Made by a program: the position numbers and the translations under genes
Shown: positions 23,557-35,600 of the stretch, piece by piece
How the letters are laid out: each line of letters starts with the position of its first letter
Numbering within the stretch: position 1 is the first letter of the stretch
Assembly (NCBI RefSeq): GCF_002878395.1
Contig: NW_025861174.1
Location: 1-64,000 of the forward strand
DNA length: 64,000 bases
From: Capsicum annuum
Lineage: Eukaryota; Streptophyta; Magnoliopsida; Solanales; Solanaceae
Reading direction: 5' to 3'
Notes under the pieces: model-generated
What the model saw: only the letters and a program-made list of their open reading frames with translations
Told to the model about the DNA's origin: nothing
Databases searched by the model: none

Positions 23557-25979
23557 GTGGGTGAAAATACCCAAAACAACTCAATCTGAACATAAATCTG
23601 ATCATAAATTTGAACATAAATCTGAAAGCCTCTAAACTATCTGAATAAGGAGTTGAAGGAACACGTCTCTAACTAAATCCGTAAAACTAAACTGAAGAAA
23701 TAAATAAATGAATCAAATTATATTGTCCTCAAATCAATTAGGATTCACTGTTCTCTGCGACTGGAATGCTACTGCTACTGTTGGGCTGGAGCTCGTGTCT
23801 TAGAATGTATGGTGTAATATAAAAAGAAAGCACCATAGCACAAATGCATTAGTACAACTAGAGTACTGAGTATATGAAGAAGGTAGGCTGAACATAAAGG
23901 GTTTCATGCATGAACAACACTGACTGACTAATATGAACATGGGAGTGCAAACACACATATATAGAAACTGGGATCGTGAATACGTGATAGCATGACCTGT
24001 AAGCTAATACATGGTTTACTTATAACTTTCATGATTGATACTGAAACTGATAACATGGACGACTGTATCTAACAGTCCTGTATATACTAAAATTTGAAGA
24101 ATGTCTTGTGTTCTTTTATTGAGACTGATAATAAAACTATGGGAAGTAGTGCTTAACTGACATACCCTATGAATGCCGTTATGACTAAGCTGGGGTCCAA
24201 TCTCTGCCCCGACTGGAGGGGTGTCAATATCGTGCCACGAGTAAGGATAGCCTATGAATGACCCTTATCTGGTGGGTACTCAATGAGAACGGTGGGAACC
24301 CTAAACTGGCGGGTTAAGCCACCTCATCAACCCTAATCTGACGGGTTAAGATGTCTCAACCTATGCTAGCTACGTAGTTCTAGAACACAAAGACGACTAC
24401 AAAGACTCACACCCTGACTGGACATGAATAACTGACTGTGCATGACTTAATCTTACTGAATTCCGTTGACTTGCGGAATATTACTGATATCTGATAATTG
24501 ACTAAGATCATGAGGTTTTCGTGAGTCACATGACTGACTGAAGTCTATAGAATCATAGCTTGAGTTCGGATATCATGAAACATGACATAGATCTAGGCAC
24601 ACAACTATAGTTTTTGGGTATAAGTACCCCCAGGACTCGATGGAAGGAAACTGGCACACATGACTGACTTGATTATAAGATTACAGTCCATAATTTATAA
24701 TATCATAAGTAGGGATCTCATACTAAGCATGGTTATCGACAATGTATTGCATGGAAAAGATTTTATATCACATGGAAGTACTTGCACAATCTTAATATCA
24801 TGTTCATTGCATAATCATATTGGCAATACATACCAATAGCATGGAAGTTCATGTGGATTGCATGGTTATCATACATCTTGTTCATAAGTAGGATTTGCAA
24901 GTAAACATAGCATAATCTCATAAGAATAGTTCATGAGTATTCCAACAACATTCGCAAGGCACATTATCAATATAGAAGTCATTGGAACGTAAGGGTATAT
25001 CATGAATCCCTTACTTAGTCACAATTTAGCCATATTGCATGATTTCTAGTTTCTTAGGCATTTTATCAAACACCTGACATGCACATCTTAAGCATAGGTG
25101 AAATCATTAAATTATACATCATGAACAACCAAATTTACATGTTTCCAACACATATGATATCATGAAATTCAAAAAAATATATAAAGATTCCATCTTGGGA
25201 ATCACCCAATATCAAAAACATGATCATCAACACCCAACAATATAGAAATCATACTTTATAATGAAAAAGAGGGTTTTTGTGCTTTATGGATAAAAGGGAT
25301 CCATAAATCAACTCACGCTTACCGTAGAAGGAAGATTCTTCATAATTGACGAAGCAATTTCCTTGAAATCGGATCTTCAAGCTTAGTTACGCAACCCTTG
25401 TTGTTTTTCTCTTTTAGTGATCTTGGATGATGAACTTTGAGATGATAATAGGGTTGTAATATTTTTAGAAGCTAAATATTTCGTAGGGTTAAGTTTAGGG
25501 ACTGTAAGGAGTGTTAAAAGACTTAAATACCCTTAAAACAACTCAAAACACCTAACCAATCGCCTATGCTTGGGTTGGGCGGCGCCTAACCAATCGCCTA
25601 TGCTTACTGTCTCTCACAAAAATGGGCATAACTTTTCGCTCGGGTATTGGATTTAGGAGAAATTGGTATCCTTGGAAAGCTAATTCGATTCTCTACAATT
25701 TGATTGGTCTAAATATTCCAAAATACCATATTAATATAGAGTTATACTCATTCAAAAATGACTCTTGCAAAATCGAACATTAAAACTTGATGGATTCAAA
25801 AGATCTTAGCTTGTATTACCCTAAGTGACTCATATGAACATGCTTAATGCATCATAAGCCATCCTATCACTAGGATATTCTTTGTAAGTCATGTATTCAA
25901 GTATGAATCACAGGATAGGATATTTCATACATAGGAATACTTATTCACTTCCTAGCTTAGGAACATGCGGGGTATTACA
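23557..25979 (-). repeat. Family B LTR3 (outer 5' LTR, truncated)
   Basis: It aligns with LTR1 and LTR2 from tgggtgaaaataccc onward and lacks about 165 bp at its 3' border together with the adjacent leader. Other deletions relative to LTR1 lie near 24415 (~70 bp) and 25548 (~85 bp, removing part of the short-repeat array). It ends tattaca at 25979, followed by GACCA. Confidence 0.87.
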
Positions 25980-25984
25980 GACCA
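25980..25984. repeat. Target site duplication GACCA (right copy) of family B
   Basis: It matches 8385-8389 exactly and marks the far edge of the B array inside A2 integrase. Confidence 0.9.
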
Positions 25985-26870
25985 ATATACCGAGCTTAGC
26001 TTTCCTTTTCTTACCAAACCACTTCACTCACTTCATGGGAGATACCTTTAGGAACAACTTATCACAAACCTTAAACTCCAAGTTTCTATATCATACATCC
26101 ATATAGGAATTCTAGAAACTTTAGGCAGCCTTAAGCCTATCCTAAATCACGTTTACCTTTCCATATCCTAATAAACTAAATCTGGACCAAACATATTCGC
26201 CTCACCGAGATCAGACCACCCAAAAGGAGATCTAGAAATCCTACCATACAATGCCTTAAAAGGGGCCATTCCAATACTAAAATAGTAACTATTATTGTAA
26301 CCAAACTCTATCAGAGGTAGATGCTCAAAACAATTGCCATCACAATCAATCACACATGTACGAAGCATGTCCTCCAATGTCTGAATAGTCCTTTCTGCTT
26401 GCCCATCTATTTGTGGTTGAAAAGCAGTACTAAGACTAACCTTAGTACCCAACCCCTTTTCAAATGACCGCCAGAAGTAAGATGAAAACTACGTACCACG
26501 ATTACAGATAATTGAAACAGGTACCCCATCCGGCTTTACAATCTCTTGAAAAGACAAGCTCACATTGACCTTAGGTGTAAAATTAGTCTGTACTAACAAG
26601 AAGTAAGCGGACTTTGTCATCCTATCCACGATGACCTAAATAGAATCTAATTAGTTCTAAGACTTAGAAAGACTGGTAATGAAATCCACATTGATCACTT
26701 CCCATTTATATTCGGGCAAATAAATCTCCTGATAGAACCCACCAGGCCTTATCTTCTTAAATTTGACTTGTTGGCACACCAAATACTTGGCCACAAAATC
26801 AAACGCATCCCTCTTCATACCATTACATCTCTTTTAGATCATGATATATTTTTATGGAATCAAGATGAAT
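25985..26870 (-). pseudogene. pol: A2 pol, integrase zinc module and core
   Basis: Minus strand, from 26870 down: zinc module with C..CQQVK (near 26775), then NVDFITSLS (first Asp kept). The second catalytic Asp is changed to Asn (IICNRGT, near 26500). The Glu is kept (GQAERTIQTLEDML, near 26385) in the open frame 26452-26168, which runs to [17 protein letters not shown]. The C-terminal part reads LKVSPMK and VKWFGKK and is cut by family B. Its continuation is at 8389-8023. Confidence 0.83.
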
Positions 26871-28450
26871 AACGTAATCCAATTCATGTGCCTCAGCCAA
26901 AACCCTTTGTTGCAAACTATCAATGTCAAGAACATATAACCACCCTTGGTACCTCAAGGTACTATCACTACTGATCTCAAACACCATCACTCTTTGCCCA
27001 CCTACTTTATTCTTGATTATCATCAAAATAGTATCTAGCATTTGCTTCTCCTTAATATCTGCACCAAGAGATAACCAAACCATTTCTTGTACCATCACAA
27101 CATAACCATTAGAGTCTAAAAGCTGAATTCCATGATTATCCAAGTGATGAATATCCTTCACCAATTCCTACTTCCTCTATTCCATATGAGCCACACTCCC
27201 TATAGATAACCAGCTAATAGTATCATCGACCACATTAGCATTATGTGGATGGTAGTGAAGACTTATATCATAGTATTTGAGAATATCCAACCTTCTCCTC
27301 TTCCTGAGATTTAGATCATTCTTAGGTAATACATATTGTAGACTCTTATGATCAGAAAAGATGTCCACGTTCACTCTATATTAATAATGTCTCAAATTTT
27401 CAAAGCAATGACCACCGCTAAAAGCTCTAAATTATGAGTAGGATAATTGCTGTTATGCAGCTTCAAATGCCTGGAAGCATAGGAAATCACCTTCCTATGT
27501 TGTACCAAAATCCAACTAAGTTCCACCCGAGATGCATCACAATAAACCACAAACCTTTCATTACCATCAGGCAATGTCAAAACTGGAGCAAAAGTTAGCT
27601 TATCCTTTAGCTTCTCAAAACTCCCCTCATAAGCATCTGACTAAGAGAACTTTACCTTATTTTGAGTTAACTTAGTCAATAGGGCAGCTATCATCGAGAA
27701 ACCTTCCATGAACTACCTATAATACACAGCCGAACTTAAGAAGCTTCATATGTCAATTGCAGTCATGGGTATAGGCCACTTTTTAACCATAGAAATCTTT
27801 TTTGTTGCAGTGTGCAACAAAAACTCATACTTTAAGAACTTAGCATTCTACTGCTGCTCGTTCAAGGTCTGCAACACAACACAGAGGTGATTAGCATAAT
27901 CCACCTCATTCTTAGAATACACCCAGATGTCATCAATGAACACAATGACAAAAACATCCAAAAACTATATTAAATGCCTATTCATCAAATCCATAAATAC
28001 TGCTCAGAAATTTGTCAAACCAAATGACATAACCAGGAAGTCGAAGTGCCTATATAGAGTACAAAAAGCCATCTTACGGTTATCCTCCTCCCTAATATTT
28101 AAATGATGATATCTAGACCGAAGAACTATCTTAAAAAAAAAATTTGACACCTTGTAACTGATCGAATAAGTTATTTACCCTAGGAAAAGGATATATGTTC
28201 TTAACCGTTACCTTATTAATTATCGACAGTCAATTTACATATAAAAGGAACCATCCTTCTTGCGCATGAATAAAACTGGTGTACCCCAAGGGGACATACT
28301 AGGACGGATAAACCCTTATCTAAAAGATCCTTTAGTTGCTCCTTGAGTTCCCTCAACTCAGATAGAGCAATTCTATAAGGAGGAATAGATATTGGACGAG
28401 TGTTCGTAGCCAAATCAATAACAAAATCAATCTCCCTATATGGTGGAATA
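26871..28450 (-). pseudogene. pol: A2 pol, reverse transcriptase and RNase H
   Basis: RT lies at about 28420-27650: an [13 protein letters not shown] segment near 28340, and the active site FIDD intact at 27929-27940, although the usual ILVYS reads IWVYS. RNase H is well kept: [13 protein letters not shown] (27550), Glu in NLELLAVV (27415), SDHKSLQYV (27350) and YHPHNANVVDDT (27240), so the D-E-D-D set is plausible. The linker 27164-26823 to integrase is open (QRVLAEAHELDY). Stops at Trp and Gln codons interrupt RT. Confidence 0.82.
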
Positions 28451-30135
28451 CTAAGAAGATCATCAAGAAAGACATCAGGAAACTTATTTACTATCGGAAC
28501 TAAATGTAAAGAAGGACCTTTCGAGTTAGAATCTTCAACATAGACTAGATGATAGAGACACCCTTTAGAGATTAACCTTTGAGCTCAAAGATAAGAAATA
28601 AACTTACCCCTAGGATCTAGGGAACCACCCTCCTACTCAATAACTTATTCACTAGGGAACCTAAAGACAACCTTACGACTTCAATAATCTAAGGACACAT
28701 AACAAGAATGTAACCAATCCATCCCCAAAATAACATCAAAATTCATTATATTAAGTTTAAATGAATCCACCAAAGTTTTCCACTACCAAAATATAACACA
28801 CACCCCCTATAAATGCTTTTAGCAATCACAGAGTCACTTACCAAGGTAGAAAATGAAAAAAGATCTAAAACAACCTCGAGATCAAAACCAAAATACACAT
28901 CAACAAATAGGGTCACATAAGAGAGAGAAGACCCTGCATCAAGCAAATAATACATATCACGAGAAAGGAGTTATAACATATGACTCACGACATTAGGTAA
29001 TACCTCAAATTCCTACTGAGTAGAAAAACCATATAACCTATTCGGACCTGTACCAGCACCATAAGTAGAAATAAATACAAAAGAACTACCCTTTGGTACA
29101 TGAGAAGACGATAAAGTAACCATAGCCTTACCTGCTTATGAATCATCCTTACAAATTGGATATTTTCTAAGAAGATGGCCTGGGTGACCATATTTCAAAC
29201 ACCTGCCACTCACCTTATCATATAAACCCCTATGAAACATATCATAGAATCGATAAAGAAGGACTGGTTAAAATGACTCAGCCTCACTTTCCTGATATTT
29301 TGCACCTTGCGCCCAAAAATTATCACTACTCTCTGATGCTTATCATCAAACTTTTTTGGGTAAGGAGCACTAGCTATAGAGAAAGAACCAGAACTCTTCT
29401 ACTTCTTCTTTGTCCACTTATTGCCATCCCAGCCACCTTGTTGTTGCCTACCACCTTGTTCAGATGACATGAACTTCTTGCACTACCTTTCCCCAAACTC
29501 AACCTGCTTTCTCTTATCTTTCTCCACCTACTAAATATGAATAATAAACCTAGAAATATCCATATCCTTGATCAGCAATACAGTATTGCTTTTAAGGATT
29601 AACTCCTGAGACAGTATAGAAGTTAACTTTCTCATCTTTGCCCGCAAATTGGACACTATATATCGCATATCTTGACAATTGATAAAACTTCAAGGCATAT
29701 TCCTTGACCGATATCTTCCCCTTCTTTAGATTAACAAATTCCTCCACCTTTTCTTCCCTAAACTCCTAAGGCAAGAAGTAGTCCAGAAAAAAATTAGAGA
29801 AAGTCTCCTACAATGTCAACTCCTCAACATCACCTCTAATACTATCCGACTCCTCGTACCATTGGTATGCCATATTGTTAAGCTCATAAGTAAAAAATTT
29901 CACTCCTTCTATATTCATGGCCTGTATCACCCTAAAGATTTTCTACACTTCATCCAATTAACCCTGAGGATCCTTCTCTAACTTCACTCCAATAAAAGTA
30001 GGATGATTATTATTCATACATAGGCTAATCCTTATGGCCTTAGTAGATAGAACAAAAGATGTATCCTGCTCAGCCTGAGCAGCAACTAACTGAGTAATAA
30101 TATGAATTGATTGGTGAAATTCTACATTAGCCAAA
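28451..30135 (-). pseudogene. gag: A2 gag and protease (gag start missing)
   Basis: The protease active site is intact, LLDAGSSLSYVT (Asp at 28938-28940), but the frame breaks about 50 codons later. Gag lies at about 30130-29150, with KVEEFVNLKKGKISVKEYAL (near 29740) typical of retrotransposon gag. The zinc knuckle reads CLKYGHPGHLLRKYP (near 29180), where two Cys have become Tyr. Similarity to A1 stops at about 30135, so the gag start, leader and 5' LTR are absent. Confidence 0.78.
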
Positions 30136-31619
30136 TTTTTAGGTCTTGCTCTACTAAAGTAGTTGGCCTAACATTCTGTTCCCATAACCAAATTTTTCTT
30201 TCTCACCATTTTGTTCCCTTCAAATTTAGATGACTTGATTTCCTTATAACTCGAGTTTAATAATCCAAAAGTTGATTTTATGATGGAAACTACTGAGACC
30301 CAGCCTAGATCGGTAAGCGAAATACCCCAAGAAAAGAAGGCGGCAAAATCTTAGATAAAGTAAATAAATAAGATTGCCAAAAAGTAAAGTCAGGTCAACA
30401 CAATACACAATAAGTGAAAGTCTAAAAATAAATGTCATACAAACTAACAAAAAATGGCGTAAATATTACAAGAGCATCTAGCACATAACTGAACTGGAAA
30501 ATACATAGTCTGTGTCTGAATATGAAATAAAGACATTAAATGGATAGGAGAAGGTCCAAAAATAAATTGACCCTTTAGGTCATTACCTACATTTTCAAGT
30601 TTTTTTATGTTTAGAGATTCTCCATAGCTTTCCCAAGTCATTTATGACTTGCTAGGACTGATAGTTCAGTCACCGGGCCATTAATTTATTTTTTAGAGAC
30701 AATTCCATATTTTGGATTGTTTGTAGTTAAGAAATAAGTATCAGACTTACACTTATGTAAAACGAACTAAGATAAGAGTTCTAATAGTTTTGTTAACTCT
30801 AGAACATTCATTTTAGGCTAGGTAACCCTTGGATCGAGTCCCAAGGCTTTTGTACTCATTTTGGGCTATTGAGTAGAATTTGGTTAAAATGTCCCTTGGG
30901 TGTAGGACCCATATTTAATCAAAATAACATTAGATGGAAATGTTGATGGTTATGTTAAGTTTGGAATTTAAAATTTAGTAGGTTTTTATAGTTTTTTTGA
31001 AGCCACAGGATTCTGAATGAATCTTAAAGGTCCGATCAAAAACAAATTTGCCAAGTTACATTTGCAGCTTCAGCAGGTACAGGCCAAAAGTGGACTTTGT
31101 GTTCACGAGGCTTCACCATGTTTATTAAGTCCAAGGTCATTGTTCATTGCATTTTTAAGGCCCTAGGTTGCGATCATGAATACCAAAATTTTTGGCCATT
31201 ATAGTTGTGAGCCAGCCTTACCTTTTGCAATAAGTAAGTCGGAGTGAAGCTTGCATTTGCAGTGGGATCCCTGCCACTAGGATGAAGGGACGGAGCCCTG
31301 ACAGTATTAAATGTTGTGCAACCTGATTTTCTCTTATTTATTCTAAGTCCCATTTTCATAAAATTCCAATAAAGGTTTAGCGAGAGTGGAGCTCGATCAT
31401 TGGGTGTTCGGAGTAAGTTGGAGGCATTATTTTGGTTATTTTCTCATTGATTTTTCCATAGAATTCCATTAATTTATTGGTTAATTTTTGATTGATACAA
31501 ATCCCTAGTTTACTTTAAGGGAAAATTTAGGTTTCGTTTGTGCTAGGATTTCACCCATTTTTTAGGGTATATGGTCCTTGAGCTTAGAGAGATGTTATGA
31601 TGGTTTTCAATGTTTTGGC
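30136..31619. other. Non-coding AT-rich stretch between families A and C, unassigned
   Basis: There is no open frame above 70 codons, no match to any other LTR in the window and no clear TG...CA borders. The style (plus-strand phrases such as ggccctaggttgcgatcatg) resembles an LTR remnant in plus orientation. It could be an older solo LTR or ancestral spacer DNA. Confidence 0.4.
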
Positions 31620-32481
31620 ACAATCAATCTTGAAATATTAATATTCAATTAGGGCTTAGTAACCATGTATCAAATTCATGTCAAAATATATTAATATTCA
31701 TTCTTCAACTAGAGCTTAGATTTATTGGGAATTAAGTTTTGATGTTCTAGGGTTCCTTTGAGAGAAATTTGATGAAAAGTAAGCATATAATGCTTAGAAT
31801 ATGATTAATCTAGTGTTTTTACATGATTTTGGGGATTGGGAAAAGACTAAACTACTCTTTTAAAATCAACTTCAACAAACTAGAATCCCAATTTTGGAAG
31901 GCAAGGTGATATGGTGGTAATCGTGGTGCCATACTAGATAACGAACGAATGTGATTTATACCATCACCACGATGCGGTGAAATCGCATCGTCTCACGGGA
32001 AAAGGACAAGTACAAAAATGCACTTCTCCGTGATGTGTTACTAGCTCCACTACAATTTTTGGCGCGGCACAGGCCTATCATGGTGAGCTACTAGAAAAGG
32101 ATGAATGAGAATCGAGGCTTCATCGCGACACGGGCTAATCGCGGTGTATTACTGGAAAATGGACAATTATGAACTTAAACTTCACTACAATATGGTACTA
32201 TCATGGTGATTCACTGGAAACATGATGAAAGTTATTTTGCATGTCACCGCAACGCGGTGCTGTTCATTTTGAGACATTGTCTTCACTAAAAGTACCATAA
32301 CATCTCAACCAAGTATCGAATTATGGTAAAATTTGTGTCATTGGAAAGATGATTCAATTATCTACTTATTGGTAGGTCTAGAGATTTAAATTCTATATGT
32401 ATCAAGATTTATTCATTTTTGAAGCTAACTCTTGACATTCTAGGAGCTATATTAAGCTGGGGAAAGTATGGGAGTATTACA
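31620..32481 (-). repeat. Family C 3' LTR (truncated, internally deleted)
   Basis: It aligns with 38830-38910 and, after a gap of about 400 bp, with 39312-40053. The outer part (equivalent of 37503-38829) is missing. It carries three imperfect ~62-bp tandem units at 32045-32245 with a gcggtg / actggaaa pattern, then the conserved core at 32295-32351. Confidence 0.82.
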
Positions 32482-32514
32482 TTATCTCCCCCTTAAGGAC
32501 ATTTGTCCTCAAAT
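32482..32514 (-). other. Polypurine tract and hairpin of family C
   Basis: The minus strand reads TTAAGGGGGAGATAA before TGTAATAC. Hairpin arms atttg (32501-32505) and caaat (32510-32514) enclose the 4-nt loop seen in B. Both arms differ from B by one base and still pair. Confidence 0.75.
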
Positions 32515-32654
32515 TAGACTAGTTAAACTGAAGATTCTAAGGAACTGAGGCTATATATGCTGGCATGCACAACTGAAACAAATTGAATGACTAAATCTAA
32601 AATATACTGAGCGACTGAACTAAATTGTTAGTGCACGAATTTCTATGAAGATAA

Positions 32655-34070
32655 CTATATGGCTAGATCTGAGACTGAAAAAGAACTGAATAAAGGAATA
32701 CTATTACCTTTAGCTGAATCTGAGTACATGGAGAAAAGGTGAGGATAATTGGTACGCATGTTTGCTTTTGCTTCCCAAGTAGCACCCTCAACGGATTGAT
32801 TTTGCCACAGAACCTTGACCAAGGAAACTTCTTTGTTCCTTATTCTTTGAATCTGATGATCACGAATCTCTACTGGAACTTCTTCATATGAGAGCATATT
32901 CTGAATATCTATGCATTCTAGAGGGACTACAATAGCTGAATCATCCGTGCACTTCTTCAATAAGGACACATGGAACACTGGACGAAATGACGACAAGTCT
33001 GCAGGTAGCTTAAGCTCATATGATACTTTCCCCATACGACTCAAAATCCTATAACAGCCTATATATCCGGGACTAAGCTTATCCTTTTTTCCAAATCTCT
33101 TCACCCCCTTTATGGGTGAAACCTTCAGATACATAAGATCAACTATTTAAAACTCAAGATCTCTCCTTCTTATGTCTGCATAATATTTTTAATAACTCTG
33201 CCCTTCTTTCAACCTCTCTCAAATCTACTAAAATTTATCCATAGATTCAAACGTTATATCTGGCCCAATCAAAGTGGACTCACCTACTTCAAACCAACCC
33301 ACTGGTGATCTACATCTTTGCTTATAAAGAGCTTCAAATGGGGCCATTTGAATACTATAATGGTAACTATTATTATAGGCAAACTCAATCAACGGTAAGT
33401 GGTTATCCCAACAGCCTTTGATATCAAGAACACATACCCTCAACATATCTTCTAAAGTCTTAATGGTCCTCTTTGCCTGACCATCTTTTTGCAGATAAAA
33501 AACTAAACTGAGATGAACTTGGGTTACAAGACCCTTATGAAAGGCTTTCTAAAACTAAGAGGTAAACTGAGTATCCCTATCTGAGATAATGGATAAAGAA
33601 ACTCTATGCATTCTAACCAACTCTCTAATATATAACTTAGTATAATCTTCAGCTATGTATGACGTATAAACTGTCAAGAAATGGGTTAACTTGGTCATTC
33701 TATCTACAATCACCCAAATCAAATTATGTTGAAGACACAAATGAGATAATCTAGCCACAAAGTCCATATTTACCTCTTCCTACTTCCAAGTGGGTAAGCC
33801 AAATTCCTGGAAAGTGCCACCAGTCTTTAGTTCTCAATATTAACCTGTTGATAAGTTGCACACTTGGCTACAAATTCTACTATATGTTTCTTCATACCAT
33901 TCCACCAATAGACTTCCCTCAAGTCACGGTTTATCGTGGTGGCTCCTAGGTCAATGAAGTAATGCATACCATGTTCTTATGCCATGATCTTCTACCACAA
34001 ATAATCAACACATAGAACACACAATCTACTCTAGTATCTCAACACACTATCTACCCCTTCGAAGAAAAAT
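32655..34070 (-). pseudogene. pol: C pol, integrase and chromodomain-like tail
   Basis: Zinc module near 33960-33850 (YWWNGMKK; the second Cys pair reads CATY, so the last Cys is Tyr). The core keeps the first two Asp (MDFVARL near 33765; IISDRDTQF near 33580), but the catalytic Glu is Lys (GQAKRTIKT near 33470). The C-terminal frame 33134-32655 is fully open for 159 codons: [49 protein letters not shown]. It is the best preserved chromodomain-like tail in the window. Confidence 0.85.
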
Positions 34071-35600
34071 TATACCTTTTGGTCTTTAACTAACCCCTTC
34101 AGTTTGACTAAAATAGGATCCTTATCCTATTTCTCCTTCACTCCAGAAACTAGAGAGGATTCTGAACTTCTCTGAACTTAAATATTTCCTTCAGCTGAGT
34201 CAACCAACCTTACACAAAATCTAGATAACCGATGAACTTTCCAAACCAGACAATCTACTAAGGGCGCCAGCCACTACATTGGCCTTGCCTGAATGATACA
34301 ACACACTCATATCATAATCCTTCAACAATTCTAACCACCTTATCTGACAGAGATTTAACTCCCTCTAAGTAAATACATACTACAAACTATTATTATCCAT
34401 AAACACATCAACATGTACCCCATAAAGATAGTGCCTCCAAATTACCAATGCAAACACAATAATAACTAACTCAAGCTCATGGGTAGGGTAGTTTTTTTCA
34501 TGAGGCTTAATCTATCTAGAGGAATAGGCTATAAACTTACCTATATGTATCAAAACACAACCCAAATCGATTCTAGAAGCATCATAATATTCAATGAACC
34601 CATCTGTACCATCCGGTAATGTTAAAATTGGGGCTGAAGGGAGTTGAGTCTTCAACTCTTAAAAAATCTTCTCACAAGATTTTGACCACTAGAGCTTAAC
34701 TTTCTTTTGGGTCAACCTAGACATTGGAGACATAATAGGTGAAAAAACCTCAGTAAAATGTCTATCATTGGCAGCTAAACCCAAGATACTTCTAATATCT
34801 AATAGAGAAATAGGTCTACGCTAGTTTATTACTACCTCAGTCTTTTGGGGATCAACTCTAATACCATCACTGGAAATAATATGACAGAGGAAAGCTATTG
34901 ATCTTAGATAAAATTCATATTTTTTGAATTTGGAAAACAACTGGTGATCCCTAAAAGTTTGCAATACAATTCTAAGGTGGTCGGTATGATCATCCTCACC
35001 ACGAGAATAGACAAGAATATCATTTATAAAGATGATGAAAAACATACCTAAACAATGCTTAAACACTTTATTTGTCAAGTCCATAAAGGCTGCGGGGGCA
35101 TTTGTTAGTTTGAAGGATATGACTAGAAACTCAAAATGACCATAACAGGCTCTGAAAGCTGTCTTTCGGATATCACATTCCCTTACTCTAAGCTAATGAT
35201 AGCTGGATCTAAGGTCTATTTTTGAGAAGTAACTAGCACCTTGGAGCTGGTCGAATAAGTCGTAAATTATTGAAAGAGGATATTTATTTTTGACTGTGAC
35301 TTTATTCAGCTGGCGATAGTCAATGCACATTCACAAAGAACTATTTTTCTTTCGCACGAATAGGATGAGAGCGCCCCATTGAGAGATACTGGGCTTTACA
35401 AAACCTTTATCTAAGAGGTCCTTAAGCTTCTTTTTTAAATCTTTAAGATAGGTTGGGGCCATAAAATATGGAGAAAAAGAGATAGGCTGAGTATCTAGAA
35501 GAAGGTCAATACCAAATTCTATTTCCTTATCGGGAGGCACCCCTTACAAATCTTCCAAAAAAACATTAGAAAACTTATTAACTAAACCGACTGACTGAGC
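34071..35600 (-). pseudogene. pol: C pol, reverse transcriptase and RNase H
   Basis: RT N-terminal frame 35540-35331: [19 protein letters not shown] and [16 protein letters not shown]. Active site FIND at 35019-35030, so the first Asp is now Asn. The frame 35084-34821 continues ILVYSRGEDD and FSKFKKYEF to GIRVDPQKTEVV. RNase H lies at about 34600-34260, heavily interrupted. Stops are frequent. Confidence 0.8.

Larger units (their letters stand above)
8390..25979 (-). mobile_element. Family B Ty3/gypsy tandem array with three LTRs and two interiors
   Basis: Minus-strand order: LTR3 (25979-23557, 5' border deleted), interior B2 (23556-18838), LTR2 (18837-16515), interior B1 (16514-11091), LTR1 (11090-8390). 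LTRs start TGTAATAC and end GTTACA. GACCA is duplicated only at the two outer edges. The long LTRs and chromodomain-like tail suggest the Tekay/Del chromovirus group. It interrupts the integrase of A2. Confidence 0.88.
1..30135 (-). mobile_element. Family A Ty3/gypsy tandem array (LTR-A1-LTR-A2), interrupted by family B
   Basis: On the minus strand the order is: interior A2 (30135-25985, then 8389-7856), shared LTR (7855-5439), interior A1 (5438-1415) and a further LTR (1414-1, running off the window). The LTRs start TGAAAC and end TAGTCA. Primer site and polypurine tract sit at the expected borders of A1 and the shared LTR. The gag end of A2 is lost at about 30135, where similarity to A1 stops, so no 5' LTR is seen for A2. 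The outer target duplication cannot be tested. Confidence 0.8.
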
